Made by a program: the position numbers and the translations under genes
Shown: positions 1-6,243 of the stretch, in pieces
Numbering within the stretch: position 1 is the first letter of the stretch
How the letters are laid out: each line of letters opens with the position of its first letter
Notes under the pieces: model-generated
Seen by the model: only the letters and a program-made list of their open reading frames with translations
Database searches by the model: none
What the model was told of the DNA's origin: nothing
Assembly: GCA_018334595.1 (NCBI GenBank)
Contig: JAGXLQ010000079.1
Span: forward strand, 1 to 6,499
Origin: Candidatus Bipolaricaulota bacterium
Lineage (GTDB): Bacteria; Bipolaricaulota; Bipolaricaulia; M55B111
Direction: 5' to 3'
DNA length: 6,499 nucleotides

Positions 1-173
1 GGAGTGAGGTGGGTGAAAGGGTAGCCAAAGCCTTGGTCCGATACGGAAGGTGGTGGGAGAAGAGTTGGTTACGTAGAGGTCTAATCCATTTGAAAGAGAA
101 GACGCCATTGTTCAAACCACTGTTGGAGTTAATTACTTCAAGAGCTTACAGGGACCAACTGGAGGCGATTTGA
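1..173 (+). CDS. 3' end of an unidentified protein gene (partial)
   Basis: An open frame runs in from the left edge (first complete codon at 3) and stops at TGA 171-173, giving the last 56 residues of a protein. The other two forward frames are broken by early stops. The fragment is basic and aromatic-rich, with a stretch YGRWWEKSWLRRG followed by a leucine-rich, probably helical tail ending in RAYRDQLEAI. No domain signature is visible. A Trp/Arg-rich C-terminal helix of this kind occurs in the geranylgeranyl-reductase group of flavoproteins, but this is only a loose resemblance and I do not assign it. An open frame of this length could arise by chance, so even its coding status is moderately supported. 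It ends 96 bases before the flavodoxin gene. Confidence 0.5.
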   Translation, partial: SEVGERVAKALVRYGRWWEKSWLRRGLIHLKEKTPLFKPLLELITSRAYRDQLEAI

Positions 174-187
174 ATGTGGTGAAAGAG

Positions 188-264
188 TTGAGATGTTGTT
201 TCAGGTGAGTGATGATATTACCATCTTTGTGAACCAAATAACAATTCCATCAGTGGCCAGGAGG
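188..264 (+). promoter_or_regulatory. Leader of the flavodoxin gene: strong RBS, weak promoter candidate
   Basis: AGGAGG at 259-264 lies 5 bases before the ATG at 270 and fixes the start of the flavodoxin gene. A possible sigma70 promoter is TTGTTT (196-201), 17 bases, then TACCAT (219-224); both boxes are poor matches, so the gene may instead be read from upstream. The RBS is seen directly; the promoter is a guess. Confidence 0.4.
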
Positions 265-269
265 AAGAC

Positions 270-749
270 ATGAGAGCTGTGGTGTTATACGATTCCGTCT
301 ATGGCAATACGGAGAAGGTCGCCGGGGCGGTGAGGGATGGCCTCTTGACCGGCAACAATGAGGTTAAGCTTTTGTCGGTAAAGGATGCTGAGACCTCGGT
401 CTCCGACGGTTTTGCTTTGATCGTTTTTGGGACTCCCACTCACGGTGGGCGGGCTTCAGAGGACGCGAAAAAGTTTCTTGGCAGTATCCCCGCAGGCGGG
501 CTTGATGGAGTGAAAGTCGCCTCCTTCGATACCAGAACCGACCTGTTGAGAGAAAATATGTTTCTGACGTTCTTCGCCCGCTTGCTCGGTTACGCGGCGG
601 GCAGGGTCCAAGGGACGCTAAGACGGGCGGGAGGAATCCCTGTCGTCGAACCCGAGGGGTTTCTCGTTAACGGTAGAGAAGGGCCTCTCGTGGACGGAGA
701 GAGCGATCGCGCCCGGAAATGGGCTGAAGAGATTGTGAGGAAAATATGA
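270..749 (+). CDS. Flavodoxin-family protein
   Basis: A cytoplasmic FMN-binding electron carrier of the short-chain flavodoxin fold, 159 residues, close to the usual 140-170. The N-terminal strand and phosphate loop read VVLYDSVYGNTEKVA (residues 4-18); S9 to T14 is the loop that grips the FMN phosphate. The second FMN loop is GTPTHGG at 54-60 and the third region is ASFDTR at 85-90. The C-terminal part EPEGFLVNGREGPL (127-140) is typical of the broad 'flavodoxin family protein' group rather than of classic FldA, so the redox partner cannot be named. There is no signal peptide or extra domain. The start is set by AGGAGG five bases upstream. Its stop codon overlaps an ATG (ATGA, 746-749) that opens only a 27-codon frame. 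The fold assignment is firm; the physiological role is open. Confidence 0.88.
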   Translation: MRAVVLYDSVYGNTEKVAGAVRDGLLTGNNEVKLLSVKDAETSVSDGFALIVFGTPTHGGRASEDAKKFLGSIPAGGLDGVKVASFDTRTDLLRENMFLTFFARLLGYAAGRVQGTLRRAGGIPVVEPEGFLVNGREGPLVDGESDRARKWAEEIVRKI

Positions 750-797
750 CCGGCCCGATAGATGCTTCGGAAGCTCTCCAGGGGACCCTGGGGCCGG
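750..797 (+). other. Predicted three-way-junction RNA fold directly after the flavodoxin stop
   Basis: Three nested stems can be drawn. The outer stem pairs CCGGCC (750-755) with GGCCGG (792-797). Inside it lie a short hairpin GCTT/AAGC with loop CGG (764-774) and a hairpin CCAGG/CCTGG with loop GGAC (778-791). The parts fit without overlap and form a compact GC-rich junction beginning at the first base after the stop codon. No T-run follows, so it is not a standard intrinsic terminator. It could protect the 3' end of the flavodoxin mRNA, stop transcription by another mechanism, be part of a small RNA, or be a chance effect of GC-rich sequence. No known RNA family is recognised. Confidence 0.35.
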
Positions 798-1116
798 GAA
801 GGATATCGGGGGACCTCACAGGAAGATAAGCCCTGCCAGATTTGAAGGTGAGTGGGCCCGGCCTCCTTGCGTGATCATTACGGCAAGTTGACGCTAATTA
901 CGGTGTCCATGAAAGAATAGGTGTGCTGGACTTACGCTCGCCTCCATGGTCGTGCAGCACAACATGAGCCGGCCGGCTTTGTTCCTGTCGAGAACCGACG
1001 ACTTGATTTACGTCCTCAAATACGGCCTGGGGGGATTGAACTTCTCCGGTGGTTTTTGAGTGTTACCTTGCCCCCCCCGGAACGGGCGTGCTATTTCGTC
1101 CCTATCACCGGGTTAT

Positions 1117-1145
1117 TTGACTCTAACTACTTCCTGAGCTATGAT
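1117..1145 (+). promoter_or_regulatory. Sigma70-type promoter of zwf
   Basis: TTGACT (1117-1122) and TATGAT (1140-1145) are separated by exactly 17 bases; each box matches five of six consensus positions. Transcription would begin near 1152, leaving a leader of about 65 bases before the ATG at 1217. An 11-base near-repeat, CACGTAACTGA (1146-1156) and CACGTCACTGA (1178-1188), sits on and just after the expected start, where a repressor would be well placed. Confidence 0.72.
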
Positions 1146-1216
1146 CACGTAACTGATAATCCTCTAGGGCAAATTTCCACGTCACTGACTTATTCTGGCC
1201 GACTGGGGAGGTTACT

Positions 1217-2560
1217 ATGGAGAAGAGGGCCGCGACCTTTATCATCCTGGGCGGGACCGGAGATCTGGCGACGAAAAAGCTCATTCCTTCCATTTATGCG
1301 CTCTTCGAGAGGGGTGAGCTCGACGACTTCGACCTCGTAGCTACCTCGCGGAAGGAGATGACCGACCAGGACTACGTTTCTTTGATCGAGGGGAACGTAG
1401 AGAAAGAGGAGCGCTGGGAAGAATTCTGCAGTAACCTCCATTTCGTGAGGCTGAATTTTTACGAGCCCGGCGATTATGCCCGTTTAGCGAAGGTTCTCCG
1501 GGGATGCGGGCGAAGAAAGCTCTTCTATCTTGCTACCCTCCCCGGACACTTTCAGGCGATAACGACCAACCTCGCCTCCCACGACCTCGTTACCGATTCC
1601 GACAAAGTCATCTACGAGAAACCGTTTGGTGACGACCTGAATTCCGCCAGAGAGCTAAATGAGACGATCAGTAGAGTCTTCCCCGAGGAGAGGATATATC
1701 GCATAGACCACTACCTGGACAAGGAGCTGGTAGAGAACATCACTGTGTTGCGGTTTGCGAACTCGATAGTGGAGCCGATATGGTGCTCGAAGTACATCGA
1801 CCACGTGCAGATCATTGCCAGCGAGGACTTCGGGGTCGAGGGCAGGGGCGAGTTCTACGACAGGTATGGGGCGATCAGGGACTTCTTCCAGAGTCACATC
1901 TTGCAGCTACTGGCGCTGACGACCATGAAAAAGCCGGATGAGTTCAACGCGGAATGCATCCGGGACGAGAAGGTCTCAGCCCTCTCGAAGGTCCGGGTCC
2001 TGGACACTATTACCGGACAATACCGCGGTTACCTCGAAGAGGATGAGGTGGAACAGGGTTCTTCAACGGAGACGCTGGCGGCCATCAAGTTGAAACTGGA
2101 TGACCCCCGCTGGCGTGGCGTTCCGATATTCACGCTTTTTGGCAAGAACCTCGCGAAGAAATACGCCCAGGTGTACGTTCAGTTCAAGCCGGCGGCGGAG
2201 CGTTTTTTAAATGACCGTATAGAGCCGGGACCTAACTCCCTCGTGGTCTCAATCCAGCCAGACAAGGGGATCTACTTCACGTTGAACACCAAGGTCCCCG
2301 GCGAGATGCGGACGACGGAATCTAAGATGAATTTTTGCTACACCTGCCACCACGGCCCCAATACCCCGAGAGCTTATGAAAACCTGCTGGTCCAGGCGAT
2401 CGGGGGGCACCAGCGCTCCTTCGTCAGATCAGATGAGATAGAGCAGCAGTGGAAGATAGTTGGGGGGATCGAACGCCAAAGACCGTTTATTTACGAAAAA
2501 GGTCAGATACCGGGGTGCGTAAGGGACTTCATCGGTAAGAGAAAATGGCACGACCTCTAA
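1217..2560 (+). CDS. zwf: Glucose-6-phosphate dehydrogenase
   Basis: Oxidises glucose 6-phosphate to 6-phosphogluconolactone while reducing NAD(P)+, the first step of the oxidative pentose phosphate and Entner-Doudoroff routes; cytoplasmic. The N-terminal Rossmann domain has the nucleotide loop GGTGDLATKKL (12-22), where most homologues have GASGDLA. EKPFG is at 134-138 and the substrate signature RIDHYLDKE at 162-170 is intact. H227 in RDFFQSHILQ matches the catalytic base of the family. The C-terminal domain shows STETLAAIKL, SIQPDKGI (345-352) and AYENLLVQAI. At 447 residues it is somewhat shorter than the usual 480-510, with an N-terminus that begins almost directly at the first strand. 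An odd point is CYTCHH at 374-379. GGAGG (1207-1211), five bases upstream, supports the start. No gnd or pgl gene is adjacent. Cofactor preference cannot be read with confidence. Confidence 0.95.
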   Translation: MEKRAATFIILGGTGDLATKKLIPSIYALFERGELDDFDLVATSRKEMTDQDYVSLIEGNVEKEERWEEFCSNLHFVRLNFYEPGDYARLAKVLRGCGRRKLFYLATLPGHFQAITTNLASHDLVTDSDKVIYEKPFGDDLNSARELNETISRVFPEERIYRIDHYLDKELVENITVLRFANSIVEPIWCSKYIDHVQIIASEDFGVEGRGEFYDRYGAIRDFFQSHILQLLALTTMKKPDEFNAECIRDEKVSALSKVRVLDTITGQYRGYLEEDEVEQGSSTETLAAIKLKLDDPRWRGVPIFTLFGKNLAKKYAQVYVQFKPAAERFLNDRIEPGPNSLVVSIQPDKGIYFTLNTKVPGEMRTTESKMNFCYTCHHGPNTPRAYENLLVQAIGGHQRSFVRSDEIEQQWKIVGGIERQRPFIYEKGQIPGCVRDFIGKRKWHDL

Positions 2561-2581
2561 CTATGAGGACAGGCTGTTTTG

Positions 2582-2605
2582 TTCCCGTGGCTGATTAATC
2601 GGGAA
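2582..2605. repeat. Small inverted repeat between zwf and maf
   Basis: TTCCCG (2582-2587) and CGGGAA (2600-2605) could form a 6-bp stem with a 12-base loop in the 72-base gap. No T-run follows in either direction, so it does not look like a terminator. It might be an RNA processing site or chance. The two genes may well be co-transcribed, since no good promoter is visible between them. Confidence 0.3.
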
Positions 2606-2632
2606 AAGTTCACCCAAACGTCGAGGTAAAGA

Positions 2633-3196
2633 ATGGATATTGTTCTGGCGTCACTCTCAAAATTTCGCAGACAGGCAATTGATCTCCTGAACGTCGACTA
2701 CGACGTAATTCCCAGCCAGGTTGACGAGAAGTCCATACGGGATAAGGATCCCCGGATCCTGGCTAGGAAGCTGGCGGAGGAGAAGGCCAGAGAGGTCGGT
2801 ACGCGGCTTGATGGGGGTAAACTGGTGATAGCCGGGGATCTGTTCGTCGTATTTGAGGGTGAGATATTCGAAAAACCAACGGCCGAAGGGGAGGCGGTCG
2901 AGATGTTACGTCGCTTCTCCGGAAACGAGATAGACGTGGTTTCGGGCGTGGCGGTATTCAACACCGATAGCGGGGGTCTGGAATCGGCCCTCGGCCTGTC
3001 TGCGATTACCTTCCGTGCTTTAACCGAAGGAGAAATTAAGGACTACGTCTCCGAGTATCCGGTACTGCAATTTGCCGGTGGCTTTGAGAAAGAGGGAGTA
3101 TTGATGTTCTCCAGCGAGGTCCACGGCGATTTGTCCTTTTTCACCGGCTTCCCTTTAAACAAGCTCGTGCAATTACTGAGGGATATAAACAGATAA
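2633..3196 (+). CDS. Maf-family nucleotide pyrophosphatase, YceF-like
   Basis: Maf proteins hydrolyse nucleoside triphosphates, including modified or non-canonical ones, to the monophosphate and pyrophosphate, and are thought to clean the nucleotide pool. At 187 residues the length is normal. The N-terminal substrate loop LASLSKFRRQAIDLL (5-19) keeps the paired arginines R12 and R13. VDE (30-32) and the following KLAEEKA (46-52) are typical. The probable catalytic aspartate is D69 in AGDLFVV, followed by EKP (80-82). LRRFSGN, ITFRALTEGEI, FAGGFEKEG (147-155) and GFPLNKL complete the family pattern. The AGxFxxEG element and the aromatic residue before RR resemble E. coli YceF, which acts on 7-methyl-GTP, more than YhdE/Maf, which acts on dTTP and UTP. 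The subgroup is inferred from recall, not alignment. GAGG (2623-2626) precedes the ATG by six bases. Confidence 0.88.
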   Translation: MDIVLASLSKFRRQAIDLLNVDYDVIPSQVDEKSIRDKDPRILARKLAEEKAREVGTRLDGGKLVIAGDLFVVFEGEIFEKPTAEGEAVEMLRRFSGNEIDVVSGVAVFNTDSGGLESALGLSAITFRALTEGEIKDYVSEYPVLQFAGGFEKEGVLMFSSEVHGDLSFFTGFPLNKLVQLLRDINR

Positions 3197-3208
3197 TCCC
3201 CACACTAC

Positions 3209-3237
3209 TTGAAAAGTCTCCTCCCAGGTGTTATCAT
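3209..3237 (+). promoter_or_regulatory. Sigma70-type promoter of the tetR-like gene
   Basis: TTGAAA (3209-3214) and TATCAT (3232-3237) lie exactly 17 bases apart, each a close consensus match. Transcription should start around 3244, inside the palindrome at 3241-3262. The promoter begins 13 bases after the maf stop codon, so the regulator is its own transcription unit. Confidence 0.72.
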
Positions 3238-3240
3238 GCT

Positions 3241-3262
3241 TGTTAGTGAATATTAACTTACA
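3241..3262. promoter_or_regulatory. Operator 1: 22-bp imperfect palindrome, probable autoregulatory site
   Basis: The left half TGTTAGTGAAT and right half ATTAACTTACA pair at 9 of 11 positions. The site covers the expected transcription start of the TetR gene, the classic place for repression by blocking polymerase. Its half-site TGTTAGT is shared with the perfect palindrome before the transporter gene, and 16 of 22 positions agree between the two sites. Binding by the adjacent TetR protein is inferred from placement and the shared sequence. Confidence 0.68.
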
Positions 3263-3280
3263 TGGATGACGGAGATGACG

Positions 3281-3868
3281 ATGAACAGAAAGAGCACGGA
3301 AAAGAGACAGGTTGAGATAATTGAGGCGACCCTGGATCTTCTCGCCGAGAAGGGGACACAGAACCTCACAATGGCGCATATAGCAGAAAAAGTCGGGATC
3401 TCAGAGGCCGCTCTGTATCGACACTTTAGCGACAAGTTCGACATCATTGGTTCCAGTATAGAGTACGTGGGAGAGAAGATGAGAAGCGAGATCTCGAAGA
3501 TTCCCGAAGGTAAATCGGCAGTTGAAGAGTTAAAGCGCATCTTTCTGCAACACGTTCAGTACATTGAAAGACACCCCGGCAACGCCAGGTTGCTGTTTTC
3601 TGACGAAATACATTTTGACGACAAGGAACTAAAGCAGCTTCTCAAGAACGTCGTCGAAGGGCGGAAGAACTACATTGAGGAAGTAATCAGTCAGGGGCAG
3701 TCCGACGGGACTATAAGAACCGACGTGGAAAGTGAGGGGCTGGCGTTGATTTTTATCGGCCTTATACAGGCAAAGGTGCTGTTATGGTCTCTCTCGGACA
3801 GGGATTTCTCCCTTTACGAGCAGGGTAAAGAGATGTGGGGGAGCCTAGAGGCAGTATTGGCGGAGTAA
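3281..3868 (+). CDS. TetR/AcrR-family transcriptional repressor
   Basis: A 195-residue DNA-binding regulator, normal length for TetR. The helix-turn-helix lies at about residues 29-49 (LTMAHIAEKVGISEAALYRHF), followed by DKFDIIGSSIEYV, the usual fourth helix. The rest is an all-helical ligand-binding and dimerisation domain too variable to reveal the ligand. I place the start at 3281 because GGAG (3271-3274) is six bases before that ATG; in-frame ATGs at 3266 and 3275 lack a properly spaced RBS and would add only five or two residues. It has its own promoter with a palindrome over the start site and lies 73 bases before an RND transporter gene carrying a matching palindrome. It is therefore inferred to repress itself and the transporter operon, releasing DNA when it binds a substrate-like ligand. 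Confidence 0.9.
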   Translation: MNRKSTEKRQVEIIEATLDLLAEKGTQNLTMAHIAEKVGISEAALYRHFSDKFDIIGSSIEYVGEKMRSEISKIPEGKSAVEELKRIFLQHVQYIERHPGNARLLFSDEIHFDDKELKQLLKNVVEGRKNYIEEVISQGQSDGTIRTDVESEGLALIFIGLIQAKVLLWSLSDRDFSLYEQGKEMWGSLEAVLAE

Positions 3869-3883
3869 TTTTTTTTCACGCTA

Positions 3884-3905
3884 TGTTAGTAATTAATTAC
3901 TAACT
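3884..3905. promoter_or_regulatory. Operator 2: palindrome before the RND transporter gene
   Basis: Bases 3885-3904 form a perfect 20-bp palindrome (GTTAGTAATT then AATTACTAAC), framed here as 22 bases to align with operator 1. It lies 37 bases before the transporter ATG in a short AT-rich gap. It is a better palindrome than operator 1, so the regulator may bind here more tightly. As RNA it could also form a hairpin, but it is AT-rich with no downstream T-run. Confidence 0.72.
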
Positions 3906-3914
3906 TGTTATCTT
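3886..3914 (+). promoter_or_regulatory. Candidate promoter of the transporter operon
   Basis: TATCTT (3909-3914) resembles the -10 box of the tetR promoter. Seventeen bases upstream is TTAGTA (3886-3891), a poor -35 lying inside operator 2. If right, a bound repressor would hide the -35 box. Other placements in this AT-rich stretch are possible. A separate T-run at 3869-3876 has no stable stem before it, so readthrough from the TetR gene cannot be excluded. Confidence 0.38.
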
Positions 3915-3941
3915 AATTTAATCGATATATGGAGGGAAACA

Positions 3942-6227
3942 ATGGAGGTTAGTTCCAAGTTAACCGAATGGCTGGAAGGCCTGTCCGTAGTAATAACAGA
4001 GTATCCGAAGTCAGCGATAGCTGCAGTCCTAATTGTCACCCTGTTTTTTGGTTTCTGGATACCCGGCCTGGAAATCGATAATTCGGTTGACGATATGCTG
4101 CCCGCTAACCATCCGGACAAAGAACTTTATGACGAAGTAACCGAGACGTTTGGGGGCACGGACACGATAATCGTCGCTTATCGGGAAGACGACATCTTTA
4201 CGGAACGAACCCTGGACAGGATCAAGGAGTTGACGGACAAGTTTGAGGGGGTAAGTGGGGTTTCGAGCGTACAGAGCATCGCTAACGCCAAGCGGATGGA
4301 AGGTGACGGGGCAGGACTAAAGGTCTCCGACCTAATACCTTCGTCCGGCCTGGAGCCCGAAGACGTTCCCTCTATCAAGAGCTACGTCGAAGAAAACCAG
4401 ACGCTTAGGGGTACAGTCCTCTCCAACGACGGAAAGTATGCCGGTTTCCTAATTGAACTCTCGCAGGAATCAGCGGACAGCGAAGTTTACGGTGACCTGC
4501 AGGAAATAGTAGACGGTGAGGAAAACCCCGATGACTTCTATTTGGCCGGTGGGCCCGCGGTTAACGCCGAGATGACCGGTTCTATGAAGAAGGATATAGT
4601 TACCCTGGTCCCAATCGTGGTCGGAGTCCTCGCCTTTATACTCTACCTCACGCTCAGGACCGCCGGAGGAATCTATATTCCTCTATCGGTGGTGTTACTA
4701 AGCACGATTTGGACCCTGGGAGTTATGGCATTAACGGGCACTGAAATGTCCATGATCTCCACGACGCTTCCTGTCATGTTAATCGCCATCGGCGTAGCAG
4801 ACGCAATACACGTCTTGACGGATTACTATCACCGACTGCAGGCGGGAGACACCCTGCAGGAAGCCATAGAGGCAGTGATGAAGCATATCGGGACGGCGAT
4901 AGTGCTGACGAGCGTGACAACCGCCATTGGTTTTCTTTCGTTGACCACGTCCCCCGTTAGCCAGGTAAAAGAATTTGGACTGTTTATCGGCCTTGGAGTT
5001 ATCGCTGCCCTGGTGATTTCCGTTACCTGGATTCCCGCACTCCTCTCCTTAACCAGTCACGCGGAGCAGAGGAGAAGCTCGTCGACGGACAGCGACGCGG
5101 GAGAAGAGGGGAGTGAAATACTCGCGGGACTGGGGAGGTTCGTGGTGGGGAATAAGGTGTTGGTCCTCCTGGTCGGACTGCTAATCCTGGGTCTTGCCGG
5201 TTACGGGGCGACGATGATAACGGTGGAGACAAATACTCCCCGCTTCTTCCGACCAAATAGCGAGATACGAAGGTCGACCGACGTTATAGATGGCAGTTTC
5301 GGTGGTTCCCAGAACCTATCGGTCCTGGTCGAGGGGGATTTACAGGACCCGGATGTCCTCAACGACGTCCTCAAACTCCAGGATCGAGTGGATGACCTCG
5401 AGGAAGTCGGCTACTCCGTGTCAATTGCAGACCTCGTAACGGAGATAAATAATGCACTAACGGGGGAGAAGGAAATCCCATCGACAAAAAACGGGGTGTC
5501 TCAGGAGCTCCTGTTGTACGAGATGTCCGGCGACACTTCGGAAGCCGAGGGGCTGGTGAATTACGGTTATGATAAGGCCAGGATCAACCTGCGTATGTCG
5601 TCGGTAAGCAGCAGCAAGCTGGAAGAAGTGATAAATAGAGTGGAGGAAGAGGCTGAAGAGATAGCGGGAGATAAATTTGACGTCCGGGTTACCGGATCCA
5701 GCTACCTGTTTAAGGTGCTAACGGACCTGCTGGTCAAGGGTCAGGTTATCAGCCTATCGGTTGCGTTGGTCGCTGTTGCCCTCGTCGTCGGCCTTATCTT
5801 CTTGTGCGTAAAGTTTGGCCTGTTGAGCATAATACCCCTCGGGTTCACGATCGCCGTCAACTTCGGCTTAATGGGCCTTCTGGGAATACCTCTCGATAAC
5901 GCCACCACGATGCTTGCCAGCATAGCTATCGGGATAGGGGTAGATTATACGATTCACTTTATTTCCCGCTACAGGCTCCAGTTAGACCGAGGCGAAGACC
6001 CTGAGGCCGCAGTCGTTGCCGTGACCAGGACTACCGGACAGGCAATATTCTTCAACGCGATTGCGGTAGCGGTGGGGTTCGCGGTATTGCTCGGCTCAAG
6101 CTTTACCCCTGTTGCCACGCTGGGTTCGCTGGTCGCCCTGACCATGATCCTGTCGGCCGGTTCCGCCCTGACACTGCTCCCCGCTGCCCTGTTGTGGACC
6201 GAGAGATCATCTACACAAACCAATTAA
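3942..6227 (+). CDS. MMPL/RND-superfamily transporter (HAE3-like)
   Basis: A 761-residue inner-membrane protein with the duplicated layout of the RND superfamily. TM1 is at about 24-41, then a large extracytoplasmic loop (about 45-215), then TM2-TM6 at about 218-370. A charged cytoplasmic linker (371-402) leads to TM7 (405-427), a second large loop (430-595) and TM8-TM12 (600-751). Each half carries the family motif in its fourth helix: GVADAIHVLTDYYHR (284-298) and GVDYTIHFISRYR (666-678); D287 and D668 are the probable proton-relay residues. The short loops and single-polypeptide form match the HAE3/MMPL group, whose studied members move lipids, hopanoids and other hydrophobic compounds, rather than AcrB-type pumps of over 1000 residues. 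No membrane-fusion gene is seen. GGAGGG (3931-3936) sits five bases before the ATG. The gene ends 16 bases before the LolA-like gene, so the two are almost certainly co-transcribed. Substrate unknown. Confidence 0.92.
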   Translation: MEVSSKLTEWLEGLSVVITEYPKSAIAAVLIVTLFFGFWIPGLEIDNSVDDMLPANHPDKELYDEVTETFGGTDTIIVAYREDDIFTERTLDRIKELTDKFEGVSGVSSVQSIANAKRMEGDGAGLKVSDLIPSSGLEPEDVPSIKSYVEENQTLRGTVLSNDGKYAGFLIELSQESADSEVYGDLQEIVDGEENPDDFYLAGGPAVNAEMTGSMKKDIVTLVPIVVGVLAFILYLTLRTAGGIYIPLSVVLLSTIWTLGVMALTGTEMSMISTTLPVMLIAIGVADAIHVLTDYYHRLQAGDTLQEAIEAVMKHIGTAIVLTSVTTAIGFLSLTTSPVSQVKEFGLFIGLGVIAALVISVTWIPALLSLTSHAEQRRSSSTDSDAGEEGSEILAGLGRFVVGNKVLVLLVGLLILGLAGYGATMITVETNTPRFFRPNSEIRRSTDVIDGSFGGSQNLSVLVEGDLQDPDVLNDVLKLQDRVDDLEEVGYSVSIADLVTEINNALTGEKEIPSTKNGVSQELLLYEMSGDTSEAEGLVNYGYDKARINLRMSSVSSSKLEEVINRVEEEAEEIAGDKFDVRVTGSSYLFKVLTDLLVKGQVISLSVALVAVALVVGLIFLCVKFGLLSIIPLGFTIAVNFGLMGLLGIPLDNATTMLASIAIGIGVDYTIHFISRYRLQLDRGEDPEAAVVAVTRTTGQAIFFNAIAVAVGFAVLLGSSFTPVATLGSLVALTMILSAGSALTLLPAALLWTERSSTQTN

Positions 6228-6243
6228 CTGAGGAGTGATGAGA

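Larger units (their letters stand above)
750..1216. other. 467-base intergenic region without a convincing gene
   Basis: The left end holds the predicted RNA fold (750-797) and the right end holds the zwf promoter and RBS (1117-1211). Between them I find no gene with both a start signal and a recognisable product. A 37-codon frame at 946-1059 (starting MVVQHNMSRP, ending NFSGGF) has G/C at most third codon positions like the real genes here, but no RBS, so it may be the relic of a lost gene. A longer frame from 921 runs into zwf in the wrong phase and looks spurious. Minor features are two copies of ATTACGG (877-883, 897-903) flanking a TTGACG at 888-893, and a run of eight C at 1071-1078. 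Confidence 0.6.

Noticed and set aside
746..829. 27-codon frame starting at an ATGA overlap with the flavodoxin stop
   Set aside because: A GAGG lies five bases upstream, but the frame is very short, has no recognisable content and coincides with the predicted RNA fold.
1071..1078. C8 homopolymer as a phase-variation tract
   Set aside because: It is not inside a supported gene and lies about 40 bases upstream of the zwf -35 box, so no switching effect can be argued.
921..1340. 139-codon forward frame across the gap and into zwf
   Set aside because: It starts with GTG, has no RBS, overlaps 124 bases of zwf in another phase, contains a stretch built on a C8 run, and shows no family resemblance.
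3266..3280. Upstream starts for the TetR protein at 3266 and 3275
   Set aside because: Neither has a Shine-Dalgarno site at a workable distance; GGAG at 3271-3274 serves the ATG at 3281.
3869..3876. Run of T after the TetR gene as an intrinsic terminator
   Set aside because: The only nearby stem is GCCT/AGGC with a two-base loop (3843-3852), too weak and 16 bases away from the T-run.
1190..6223. Several minus-strand frames opposite zwf, maf, tetR and the transporter gene
   Set aside because: All lie antisense to well-supported genes, with low-complexity Ser/Pro/Arg-rich products and no family motifs.
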